Source of the DNA: Paenibacillus sp. Root52
Lineage (GTDB): Bacteria > Bacillota > Bacilli > Paenibacillales > Paenibacillaceae
Direction of reading: 5' to 3'
Assembly (NCBI RefSeq): GCF_001426865.1
Contig: NZ_LMFO01000002.1
Span: forward strand, 63,470 to 127,469
DNA: 64,000 nucleotides
Shown piece after piece: positions 1 to 7,599 of this stretch. The notes under the pieces were generated by a model. That model was not told the origin of the DNA. It made no database searches and saw only the letters and a list, made by a program, of their open reading frames with translations. Numbering within the stretch: the first letter of the stretch is position 1; every line of letters starts with the position of its first letter. The position numbers were made by a program, and so were the translations under genes.

Positions 1-29
1 TAGATAGTTGCTTCGATTCCAAACGTCAT
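1..29 (-). CDS. Possible 5' end of a divergent gene (partial)
   Basis: An ATG on the reverse strand at 29 reads M-T-F-G-I-E-A-T-I to the window edge without a stop. A purine-rich AAGGGGA sits almost against the start, closer than a normal ribosome binding site. It would be divergent to the iron-regulated gene at 239. Nine codons are too few to name a product, and this may be chance. Confidence 0.2.
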
Positions 30-162
30 TCCCCTTTTCTTGTGTACATTCTTCATGTTGTAAAAAATCGCCTTTTCACATCCACATTAACGCAATGCAG
101 AATTACTTCACCAAATTGTACGAGATGTGTCGCAGAAATACAACAAGGAATGTGAGGAAGGA

Positions 163-191
163 TTGAAATGAGAATGATTATCAACTATAAT
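163..191 (+). promoter_or_regulatory. Sigma-A promoter with Fur box in the spacer
   Basis: TTGAAA (163-168) and TATAAT (186-191) are 17 bases apart. The sequence TGAGAATGATTATCA (169-183) fits the 7-1-7 Fur box TGATAATnATTATCA at all but one position and fills the spacer. Fur bound here would block polymerase, so the fusion gene at 239 should be expressed under iron starvation. A GAGGAGG ribosome binding site lies at 228-234. Confidence 0.8.
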
Positions 192-238
192 AACAACAAA
201 AATCCCATTCTGACATTCACTATGGATGAGGAGGCACC

Positions 239-2134
239 ATGGATTTATCCACCTATATTCGGCAATGGACTCAATCGTCCTTACATATACTTGATGTTCG
301 TTATACGCTAATCCCAACGGGTAAACAGCTTCCACCCTATCGATTTCCCGCGAACGCCTTCTTACTTGTCTCCCGAGGGCAAGGAGAATTTGTCCTTAAT
401 CAGACTTCCTACCTTGTCTCCCACAGTCATGTGCTTCATGGTAACAAAGGACTTCATATGGAGCTCATCAGTCAGGAACCGATGGCCTATTATCTCATTT
501 TGTATAAGACCGAACATACAGCAAATACAGATCCTCTTCATGTGTTGAATGGTTTGCATAACGCATTGGAAGATTCTTTTGCCCTCCAAACAGATTATCC
601 CGCTGTACTACACCAACATGCACAGGAGTTGTATCATACTTGGATGGATGGCGGAGATCTAGCACGCTTTAAAGCACGCGCCATGTTTCAATTGTTTCTA
701 CATGAAATCATGCACCAACTGGATCAGCAGTCGGCGGTAACCGTTAAGCCGGATATTGTAGATCAGGCGATTCGATACATCGAAGAACACTTTGCCGAAT
801 CCGTAACGCTGGATGCTCTGTCACGAGCGCTGAATTATAACGTGCAGTATTTGTCTCGCAAGTTCAAATCCAAAATGGGACGTAGTCCCATTGATTACTT
901 GATTCATTTTCGCATGGAGAAAGCCATTCTCCTGTTATCAGAAACCGATGCGACAGTTCAAGATATTGCACGCCAAGTCGGTTACGATGATCTGTTTTAT
1001 TTTATACGACGATTCAAAAAACATACGGGTCTCGTCCCTGGACAATACCGAAAGCAAGCTGCTGAGCAGCAGTTATCAAATGTTACATACAAGAGGCTCA
1101 CATCATCCATATGGAACTCTGCTTCTCTGAACTATACTGAATGGCGTAGCGACGCTGTCGATCATGTAGGCGAGAAGGGAGATTCATTCATGTCAAAAGA
1201 ATACAAGACACCACTAGCTGTAGCATTACTCATGTGCATGATGATTATGCTCAGCGCCTGCGGGACTAGTATCCAGCCATCTCAGGCAAGCACGTCTGTT
1301 GAATATCAACATGATATGGGAGTCACGAAGCTGGAAGGCACACCGAATAAAATTGCAGCCGCAGATTATCGAATCATGGATACCCTATATGCGTTAGGTG
1401 TATATCCTCATGCCACCACCACTTATGGGGGCTCTACAGTTCTGCCCTATATGGATGCAGACCAGCAGAATCCAGATATTCTGCCTTTAGGGGATAAGAT
1501 TAACCTTGAAGCCGCTGTGGAAAGCGAACCGGATCTCATCATTGCTCGTCACATTGAGCCCACCGTCTATGAGCAATTGAGCAAAGTAGCTCCTGTCATC
1601 GTATTCCGCGGGGATGGAGATTGGCGAGAAGAGATGAAGGAAATTGCCACTGTCGTGGGTAAAGAGCAACAGGCCGAAGACTGGCTAGCACAGTACGATC
1701 TCAAAGCGGCGCAGATTAAAAGAAAAATGGCACAGTATATCGGTGAAGATGAGACCTTCCTATTTATGCGTGTTCAAAAAAATGTGCAAGTCGCTAGCCC
1801 CAATGTTCATCTGGGAGCAACCTTGTCGAAGGATTTAGGGCTCAAGTATGTGCCTCAATTGACAAACATGAAAGATACGTATGAGACGTTATCCTTGGAG
1901 ACACTCCCAGAGTTGAACCCGGATCATATCTTTATGACGATAGGCAAATCAACAGTTAGTCATGATGATGAGGCTGAGAAGGTGCTCGAAGAGATGAAAC
2001 AATCTGCCGTATGGAGCAATCTGAAGGCCGTAAAAGCGGGAAACATTCACATCATGCCACAGTGGGTGTTTGGGGATTACCCGAATATTAAGGTTGAGTC
2101 ACTCGAACTTGTTGAGCAGGCTTTAGTGAAATAA
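239..2134 (+). CDS. AraC regulator fused to siderophore-binding lipoprotein domain
   Basis: The 631-residue product has an AraC-type sensor region (1-170), a double helix-turn-helix AraC DNA-binding domain (about 178-278), a linker, then a complete lipoprotein signal (residues 318-341, hydrophobic core and lipobox L-S-A-C with Cys341) and a FeuA/FhuD-type Fe-siderophore binding domain to the end. B. subtilis Btr also joins AraC and a siderophore-binding domain, but has no signal between them. Here an in-frame ATG at 1190, preceded by GAAGGGAG, could start a separate secreted lipoprotein. Alternatively the whole protein is a single-span membrane sensor with DNA-binding domain inside and ligand domain outside. 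The Fur-box promoter supports a role in iron-siderophore uptake. Start at 239 is fixed by GAGGAGG four bases upstream. A read-through fusion caused by loss of a stop codon is also possible. Confidence 0.85.
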   Translation: MDLSTYIRQWTQSSLHILDVRYTLIPTGKQLPPYRFPANAFLLVSRGQGEFVLNQTSYLVSHSHVLHGNKGLHMELISQEPMAYYLILYKTEHTANTDPLHVLNGLHNALEDSFALQTDYPAVLHQHAQELYHTWMDGGDLARFKARAMFQLFLHEIMHQLDQQSAVTVKPDIVDQAIRYIEEHFAESVTLDALSRALNYNVQYLSRKFKSKMGRSPIDYLIHFRMEKAILLLSETDATVQDIARQVGYDDLFYFIRRFKKHTGLVPGQYRKQAAEQQLSNVTYKRLTSSIWNSASLNYTEWRSDAVDHVGEKGDSFMSKEYKTPLAVALLMCMMIMLSACGTSIQPSQASTSVEYQHDMGVTKLEGTPNKIAAADYRIMDTLYALGVYPHATTTYGGSTVLPYMDADQQNPDILPLGDKINLEAAVESEPDLIIARHIEPTVYEQLSKVAPVIVFRGDGDWREEMKEIATVVGKEQQAEDWLAQYDLKAAQIKRKMAQYIGEDETFLFMRVQKNVQVASPNVHLGATLSKDLGLKYVPQLTNMKDTYETLSLETLPELNPDHIFMTIGKSTVSHDDEAEKVLEEMKQSAVWSNLKAVKAGNIHIMPQWVFGDYPNIKVESLELVEQALVK

Positions 2135-2191
2135 TAGCTACAGTTCATCTCACCACTCATCATTTCTATTGGGAATGTTCCGAAATTTAAA

Positions 2192-2229
2192 AGACTCTCC
2201 GAGATCGAATGGATCGGAGGGTCTTTTTC
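2192..2229 (+). terminator. Rho-independent terminator
   Basis: AGACTCTCCGA (2192-2202) pairs with TCGGAGGGTCT (2214-2224) with one G-T pair, and a run of T follows. It ends transcription of the AraC/lipoprotein gene. Confidence 0.8.
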
Positions 2230-2324
2230 TCGTACTTCATCAGCCTCAACGCGTTCTTGGAACCAACGCAATTCAACGCGCGTATCTATATCTGATGTTC
2301 ATTCCGAATGAGGGGAGGCTCCGC

Positions 2325-2693
2325 ATGCCCGATCTATTGTTGGTCTTATTTTTGTTCAACCTCTCTCTATTTCTTCTACACGAAATGGATGCCATTAGGC
2401 GATCCGAATGGAGATTGTTTATCGTACTGAAAGATATGGAAGACGACAAAGCCTTTAAGTACTTCACTTGGATTCACCTACCGCTGTACACTGTCATCCT
2501 ATCGCTTCTATTTAGTTCGTATCAGAGTATTACCTTCTGGGTACTCGATATCTTTTTCATCATACATACTGTGTTACACGTCTTCTTCGAAAAGCATCCG
2601 CGCAATGAGTTCAAAAATAGCTTCTCCAAATCGATTATCTACTTCATGGGACTGGGTGCAACCATTCATTTAATATGGTTAGCACTTCAGTAA
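2325..2693 (+). CDS. Small membrane protein, DUF6713-like
   Basis: A 122-residue protein with three to four hydrophobic helices. It begins with a membrane span that runs into an H-E-M-D-A motif followed by R-R-S-E-W-R, which resembles the DUF6713 family of small integral membrane proteins; the function is unknown. AGGGGAGG at 2311-2318, six bases before the ATG at 2325, sets the start; a longer reading from 2169 would run through the upstream terminator. It stands alone between that terminator and a hairpin at 2724. Confidence 0.65.
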   Translation: MPDLLLVLFLFNLSLFLLHEMDAIRRSEWRLFIVLKDMEDDKAFKYFTWIHLPLYTVILSLLFSSYQSITFWVLDIFFIIHTVLHVFFEKHPRNEFKNSFSKSIIYFMGLGATIHLIWLALQ

Positions 2694-2723
2694 ACGACAG
2701 ATTGAAATGATGTAAAAAGCAAC

Positions 2724-2756
2724 GCAAAGGAGAAGGATTACTCCTTCCCCCTTTGC
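2724..2756. terminator. Hairpin between convergent genes
   Basis: GCAAAGGAGAAGG pairs imperfectly with CCTTCCCCCTTTGC. Read on the minus strand it is followed by GTTGCTTTTT, so it best fits a terminator for the kinase-like gene ending at 2825. On the plus strand there is no T run. Confidence 0.6.
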
Positions 2757-2824
2757 TTACTGCTCGCTTTGCGAAACCGTTTGTTAGAAACAACAAGTTA
2801 TCGAGAAGAAGACAACTAGAAAGA

Positions 2825-3814
2825 TTACACTACGATCCCCATACCTCGAAATTCATTCACAAAATCATTAAGCCAATCCTCGCCATAATCTAATGCCCCC
2901 ATATCATTATCGATAAAGGCAATGTCCAGACCCATGACCCAGAAGCGTCGAGCCATGATAAAGAGATCAACGGCTTGTTCGTCCTCGGCGGAGAAGTTTC
3001 GAATAGAGCGATAGCCGGACAGAAGCGCCTGCCATAACATATCCTTCTTCTCGCCCGATTGCCGCTTACGTGCCTTCACCTGAGCCAGATCATAAGCTCG
3101 CCATCCCTTAGCCACCCACTCGAAGTCATAATGAGTAAACACTTCCCCCTGCTGAAACACATTATTATTCCCATGCATATCTCCATGGCATAAGCCCATA
3201 TCTAACCCATGTTGGGACGTAATGTTAATGCGTTCTTTCAATGCACTCGCGAATGTCTGGAGGAAAGCAGTCGCTTCATGGGTTTCACCAATATAATGAA
3301 TAATCCGCTCTAGTGGTTGATCAATAAGAAACGATGTATCCAGTTCATAACGCGGCTGATCGACAACGACATGATCTAGCGCCTCATGCAACTGTGCGGC
3401 AGATTGACCAAACGCATAACACGATGCCTCATCCTCAAGATTGTTCTCTACTCCATCAATATAGCGGAACATTACGGCAATCCGTGTACCTTCCGGGGCA
3501 TCTATAACGGTATATGTACTATGATCTTTCTTCGCAATATACTCTCCGACATCTGCATGACTAGAAGAGTTCAGCTTCTCCTTTAATTGAGAGATCACAG
3601 ATAGTTCATACTGCACCTCTTCTTCCTTAATTTCAGTGCGATACACACGCAGAATATACAGTCCTTTTGACGTCTTTACTCGATATGTGTCATTTAGACC
3701 TCGTAGCCAGTACACGCATTCTTGCCAATTTCCAATGTCATACTGCTCACTCATCATGAATTCTAAGTATCTACCATCTAGTACAGATCGCAAAGCTTTT
3801 GGTTGGGTGTACAT
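2825..3814 (-). CDS. APH/ChoK-type phosphotransferase family protein
   Basis: A 329-residue member of the aminoglycoside phosphotransferase/choline kinase fold (homoserine kinase type II, spectinomycin phosphotransferase and similar). The catalytic loop H-G-D-M-H-G-N-N-N is followed about 15 residues later by Y-D-F-E-W, the metal-binding aspartate motif; the N-terminal part carries G-L-N-D-T-Y-R-V and Y-I-L-R-V, fitting the nucleotide loop and ATP lysine/arginine position. The substrate cannot be told from sequence, and no resistance role should be assumed. GAAGGAGA ahead of the ATG sets the start. It is transcribed alone. Confidence 0.75.
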   Translation of the reverse strand: MYTQPKALRSVLDGRYLEFMMSEQYDIGNWQECVYWLRGLNDTYRVKTSKGLYILRVYRTEIKEEEVQYELSVISQLKEKLNSSSHADVGEYIAKKDHSTYTVIDAPEGTRIAVMFRYIDGVENNLEDEASCYAFGQSAAQLHEALDHVVVDQPRYELDTSFLIDQPLERIIHYIGETHEATAFLQTFASALKERINITSQHGLDMGLCHGDMHGNNNVFQQGEVFTHYDFEWVAKGWRAYDLAQVKARKRQSGEKKDMLWQALLSGYRSIRNFSAEDEQAVDLFIMARRFWVMGLDIAFIDNDMGALDYGEDWLNDFVNEFRGMGIVV

Positions 3815-3969
3815 GCACTATTCTCCTTCAAGTTAAATTTATAACAACCCTGATTCAGTCAGTAATGAAAGCGATACCACAATATTGCAAGTTGAACCTC
3901 GCAGTCCAACTTATGTATAACATATTATAGTTAACATTGAATTACCAGTTTTTACGTATTTTATCTGGA

Positions 3970-4701
3970 TTAGAGTAGTCTATGAAACTCATTTAGATTA
4001 AATAAATAACTTTCCGTGGCGTTCTTCGTGTCACCAATTCGATGTTTATACTGGTGTAAAGCTACTTCGTTAGCTTCAATCCGTTCTTGAAGATATGTAA
4101 ATGGTACTTCCCAAACGCCATACATCGGTTCTACGGAATAGGTTTGATAGCGAAGCTGCTCCCAATGTACCCAGAAGTATATGGCGGCTGTCGGATATAA
4201 TCTTTTATAATGATTATAATCTTTGTGATTGAAAGTCACCGTGTACTGGGGATCGTATCCATAACGACCTGCTGAGAAAAAGGGTGTCTTCTGTGTTTTG
4301 AGATCGGCTAGTGTTCCTTGATCTATGTTCAGTAAATCTATCATCGTTTTGCGAGTCTTTTTGTCTGGATGAACGATAAGATTACGATGGATGCGGGGAA
4401 CAATCTCACGGACAAATGCCTCTTCTTCAACTTCCCCTGCCCGGCACCAATACAGCTTATCCTCGGTGTCATGCTCAATCGCTTGATTTCGCTCCAGAAC
4501 CCGAACATGAATCGCGGTTAATCCGCGCGGTGTTTCTTCTATATCGTATTCAATGCTCTGGCCTTCTATTAATGTTTTGAACCCTTCTGCCTGAATATTA
4601 GTAAAATGTACATTTACATCTTTACGACCATGATTACCTGAAATATAGCCATAACCTTTGGTTTTGTTAAACATTTTCACCTTACCGTTGAACTTTCCCA
4701 T
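3970..4701 (-). CDS. Cold-shock domain fused to nuclease-like domain
   Basis: A 243-residue protein. Residues 3-67 are a cold shock domain with RNP1-like K-G-Y-G-Y-I and RNP2-like V-N-V-H-F. The second part (about 80-200) carries H-P-D-K (110s), M-I-D-L-L (120-124) and A-D-L-K-T-Q-K-T-P (132-140), spaced like the D...(D/E)xK core of PD-(D/E)XK nucleases, then a strand/helix region rich in Tyr and Trp. Nuclease assignment is by motif only. GGAGG six bases before ATG 4701 sets the start; a GTG two codons upstream directly abuts the ribosome binding site. The gene lies 38 bases downstream of the unknown gene starting at 5354 and is probably co-transcribed with it. A single-strand-binding, nucleic-acid-cutting stress or defence protein is one reading. 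Confidence 0.6.
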   Translation of the reverse strand: MGKFNGKVKMFNKTKGYGYISGNHGRKDVNVHFTNIQAEGFKTLIEGQSIEYDIEETPRGLTAIHVRVLERNQAIEHDTEDKLYWCRAGEVEEEAFVREIVPRIHRNLIVHPDKKTRKTMIDLLNIDQGTLADLKTQKTPFFSAGRYGYDPQYTVTFNHKDYNHYKRLYPTAAIYFWVHWEQLRYQTYSVEPMYGVWEVPFTYLQERIEANEVALHQYKHRIGDTKNATESYLFNLNEFHRLL

Positions 4702-4739
4702 TGGCACCCTCCTTATTATTCCGCAATGTGCAATCCTCC

Positions 4740-5354
4740 TTATACTTTAAAATCCTTGAAGGTATTCGATGCCAGCTCTTGGCACTTCACAAAACCGAAA
4801 TACGTTTCATCCCTATTGGGGTTCAATACATAGTCATGGTAGTGCACACAATCATCCGTATCAAATTCGAACACCACATTGCCTTTCGCGTACAAATTCA
4901 GATCACAATGACCGAATGGGAACGCCACTCTCGAATCAAAACCATATTCATAACAGGTTGAATCTACAGATTCCATACTCCATTCTCTCCGGAAAGACAA
5001 GATTTGTCCCTGCCGATCTCTAAAATACGTATAATCTTCCTTCACCGTCATGTCTAAAGGTGATATCTCAATATTCCCACCTACTATTTCTTCCAATCTC
5101 AGTTTGCCAAAACCCTTAATTTGTACCGGTATATTCTTACTTCTCGCTATAATTTCTCTGAGCCGTCTGTCCTCCTCCAGGTTTACATACGTAGACCAGT
5201 CGAACTCTGGCATCAAGCTCGCGCCCCAGACCACGATCTCCATATCCTTTGGTAGTGTCGTCGGGATATCAAAAAACAACGTCTTGCCATCATAGAAATC
5301 TACTCCGTTGATATCATCAAATCTCTCACGAGTTAAATCCACTTTAATTTTCAT
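4740..5354 (-). CDS. Conserved hypothetical protein
   Basis: A soluble, acidic 204-residue protein with no signal peptide or membrane span and no family I recognise. It is rich in aromatic residues and charged loops, with a C-terminal segment containing H-Y-H-D-Y and N-P-N-R-D-E. The ATG at 5354 has a weak GGGGTGAT upstream. It probably forms a two-gene operon with the cold-shock/nuclease-like gene 38 bases downstream, so the two may work together. A partner or immunity role is possible but unproven. Confidence 0.6.
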   Translation of the reverse strand: MKIKVDLTRERFDDINGVDFYDGKTLFFDIPTTLPKDMEIVVWGASLMPEFDWSTYVNLEEDRRLREIIARSKNIPVQIKGFGKLRLEEIVGGNIEISPLDMTVKEDYTYFRDRQGQILSFRREWSMESVDSTCYEYGFDSRVAFPFGHCDLNLYAKGNVVFEFDTDDCVHYHDYVLNPNRDETYFGFVKCQELASNTFKDFKV

Positions 5355-5498
5355 AACATCACCCCAGTACAGATACTATTTTGGTTTATGAAATTTTCAA
5401 AAGAACATATTGCTTTCCAGTCATACATCTCCTAAATTATAACATGTCAGTACTTTTAGTTTCACACTAACATACATAGACAACACGCTTTTCCAGCC

Positions 5499-5530
5499 TT
5501 GACCTTGAAGTATACTTCAACCTTTATACT
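5499..5530 (+). promoter_or_regulatory. MerR-type promoter with palindromic operator
   Basis: TTGACC (5499-5504) and TATACT (5525-5530) are separated by 20 bases, too long for ordinary sigma-A use. The spacer starts with the perfect 16-base palindrome TTGAAGTATACTTCAA (5505-5520). This layout, long spacer plus dyad, is the hallmark of promoters activated by MerR-family proteins that twist the DNA. No merR-like gene is in the window, so the regulator would act from elsewhere. Confidence 0.75.
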
Positions 5531-5570
5531 GTAGATGTATTACTTTTCAACCATGAAAGGCGGCATATAG

Positions 5571-6494
5571 ATGAGTGTAAATATATATCCTAACAAACGT
5601 TCTGTCATGAGCTATCTCTTTGAGAAATATATCGGATTGCTAGACACCAAGAAAAATTTATCTTCACGGGAAAGCACAATGAAGCATCTTGAGCACATGG
5701 GTACCCAGAATACCAAAGCCTATCAGCTAGGGAAGGTTAAGCTAACGTCTACCATAGTCGAAGGCTCCTTTGAAGATATGCAGGTATTCACCTTGAATGA
5801 TCAGCAGTCTACTAACCAAAACGTAATTCTATATATCCATGGAGGTGCGCATACCCATCAGCCTTTGTCCTTTCACTGGCGGTTCATGGATCGCATGGCA
5901 CAAGCGCTGAATGCCAAAGTTATCGCTCCAATCTATCCTAAAGTGCCTCATTTTAATTATCAGCATACGTACCCTAAACTCCTAAATCTGTACCGAGAAA
6001 TGATTAGATCCGTAAAATCTCCCTCTCAACTCACCATTATGGGAGATTCAGCAGGGGGCAATATTTCACTTAGCTTCGCTCATTACATCAACATGAATTC
6101 TTTGCCACAGCCCAAAGATATTATTTTGTTATCTCCATGCGTTGATATGGTGCTGGACAACCCCGTCATCTTTGATTATGAAACTAGAGATCCGATGCTT
6201 GCCTTGGAAGGATATGATGTGATTCGACGGATCTGGGCAGCCGATAAACCTTTAGACGATCCACTCATCAGCCCGATCTACGGTGATTTTGAAGGGCTTG
6301 GCAAGATTAGTATCTTTATTGGAACCCACGAGGGATTATTTCCCGATAACATGAAGCTTGATAAAATGCTTACGGATCAAGGCATTGAGCACAATACCTT
6401 TGTTTATCCCAAAATGAATCATGTCTTCGTGTTATACCCGATCCCTGAAGCTATAGATGCTCAGCACAAAATCATTGATATCATTAGACAGTAA
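5571..6494 (+). CDS. Alpha/beta hydrolase, hormone-sensitive lipase type
   Basis: A 307-residue cytoplasmic esterase/lipase of the HSL family. The oxyanion-hole H-G-G is at 90-92, the nucleophile elbow G-D-S-A-G-G puts Ser160 in place, an Asp follows around the D-P-L-I-S-P segment and the catalytic His is in M-N-H-V-F near 284. Members hydrolyse short acyl esters; the natural substrate is unknown. A GAAAGGCGG ribosome binding site precedes the ATG. The MerR-type promoter just upstream suggests induction by a small-molecule or redox/electrophile signal, perhaps the ester or a toxic compound the enzyme removes. Confidence 0.8.
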   Translation: MSVNIYPNKRSVMSYLFEKYIGLLDTKKNLSSRESTMKHLEHMGTQNTKAYQLGKVKLTSTIVEGSFEDMQVFTLNDQQSTNQNVILYIHGGAHTHQPLSFHWRFMDRMAQALNAKVIAPIYPKVPHFNYQHTYPKLLNLYREMIRSVKSPSQLTIMGDSAGGNISLSFAHYINMNSLPQPKDIILLSPCVDMVLDNPVIFDYETRDPMLALEGYDVIRRIWAADKPLDDPLISPIYGDFEGLGKISIFIGTHEGLFPDNMKLDKMLTDQGIEHNTFVYPKMNHVFVLYPIPEAIDAQHKIIDIIRQ

Positions 6495-6550
6495 AGGCGA
6501 TCTCCATTGCGTTTTCGTTATATTTTGTGAAGAAAAAATCAGTTCAGCAC

Positions 6551-6578
6551 TTGTAAATTATATTATTCCGGGTATAAT
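6551..6578 (+). promoter_or_regulatory. Likely sigma-A promoter
   Basis: TTGTAA (6551-6556) and TATAAT (6573-6578) with a 16-base spacer, 45 bases before the start at 6623. Confidence 0.55.
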
Positions 6579-6622
6579 AATCGGTATATAGAAAAGCGTA
6601 GCTGACTGGAGTGAATAACGCC

Positions 6623-6946
6623 ATGAGTTCTTGGACACAAGCTTGGGTTAACGATTATTTGGATTTATATAATTATGCCCGTAGAATCGGTGATTCGGCA
6701 TGGGCTGAAGATATTCTGGGGAAGCTTCGTGATCAGAAGAACACGCTGCTTGAAGAAGAACAGAAATCCATCATGCTTCGTGAGTTGCTTGCCAGCTATG
6801 ATCGGATCAATAAGCAACTGGTGGAGATTTTTAGTAAATTGCGAGTTGCTTCCGAAGGATATCAGACGGAGTCTTTACAGGAGCAATGGTTCAAATTAAA
6901 ACTTATGAGAATTGATATTTCACGTAAAATCCTTCAACATCAATAA
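6623..6946 (+). CDS. Small helical hypothetical protein
   Basis: A 107-residue, mostly helical soluble protein with no recognised domain. Charged heptad-like stretches (around residues 25-60) suggest a coiled coil or helical bundle. The ATG at 6623 is chosen because GGAGTGA ends eight bases upstream; an in-frame GTG at 6611 lies inside that ribosome binding site. It has its own promoter and appears monocistronic. Confidence 0.6.
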   Translation: MSSWTQAWVNDYLDLYNYARRIGDSAWAEDILGKLRDQKNTLLEEEQKSIMLRELLASYDRINKQLVEIFSKLRVASEGYQTESLQEQWFKLKLMRIDISRKILQHQ

Positions 6947-7097
6947 AACAAGAAAAAAGCCGGTCTGCAGTTTGTCTGCTTAACCCGCCCTATGATAAGG
7001 CTATTATGGTTTTTGGTTGCATACAGTAGTCTGTTCTGCAATATTGTAAAGCCCGCCAGCTTGACAGATCAATCATTGATTCCTTAATTACTTATGA

Positions 7098-7316
7098 TTA
7101 CATGGATGCTTTCTTCATGTTGCTCATCATGCCCATCATCGTGGTCATCATTTCATCGCATTCTTGCATGCAGGACATCATTTTGTTCATATCCATGCCT
7201 TCCATCATGCTCTTGTCTTCCATACATTCCATCATCATTTTCATGGACTTCATTTTGCACATCATTTCTTCCATGCACATATTCATCATCATGTTCATCA
7301 TCATCATGTTTTCCAT
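7098..7316 (-). CDS. Methionine-rich small protein
   Basis: A 72-residue protein with 33 methionines (46%) and five cysteines (in M-C-M, M-M-C-K, M-E-C-M, S-C-M and Q-E-C-D); the rest is mainly Asn, Glu, Asp and Lys. AGAGGAGG lies eight bases before the ATG and a plausible promoter is 45 bases further up, so it looks like a real gene rather than a repeat artefact. Clusters of Met with spaced Cys are what Cu(I)- or Ag(I)-binding peptides use, so a metal-buffering or oxidant-scavenging role is a reasonable inference. A spore-associated protein is another option. I do not know a named family. The opposite strand reads as a histidine-rich frame only because ATG reversed is CAT. Confidence 0.7.
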   Translation of the reverse strand: MENMMMMNMMMNMCMEEMMCKMKSMKMMMECMEDKSMMEGMDMNKMMSCMQECDEMMTTMMGMMSNMKKASM

Positions 7317-7358
7317 CAGCCAAACCTCCTCTTAAAATGTAATAGACTTCCTTTTTTT

Positions 7359-7387
7359 AGAATAAACGATCATTCGACGAAAAGCAA
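7359..7387 (-). promoter_or_regulatory. Likely promoter of the Met-rich gene
   Basis: On the minus strand TTGCTT (7387-7382) and TATTCT (7364-7359) are 17 bases apart, about 45 bases ahead of the start codon at 7316. Confidence 0.45.
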
Positions 7388-7525
7388 TCTTTTTCCTATT
7401 GCATTTACTATCAAATAAATGTATAATACGCATTTCACTTATCAATCTAGTCGGAAATAAAGGTTTTCTGAACAATATAAACGGACGAAAGGACATTATG
7501 TTCGTTTATATAATCTATCCCAGAC

Positions 7526-7574
7526 AAAAAGCTCAAGCTTCCGACGAATCTCGTCAGTCGTTTGAGCTTTTTTT
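7526..7574. terminator. Bidirectional terminator
   Basis: AAGCTCAAGC pairs with GTTTGAGCTT, with an inner GACGA/TCGTC stem. T runs follow on both strands. It lies just past the stop of the GH112 gene (7600, minus strand). Confidence 0.8.
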
Positions 7575-7599
7575 AATATACCGTTAACTTAAAATGTAA

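Noticed and set aside
7164..7418. Histidine-rich frame on the plus strand opposite the Met-rich gene
   Set aside because: Reversed ATG codons read CAT (His), which explains it; it lacks a ribosome binding site.
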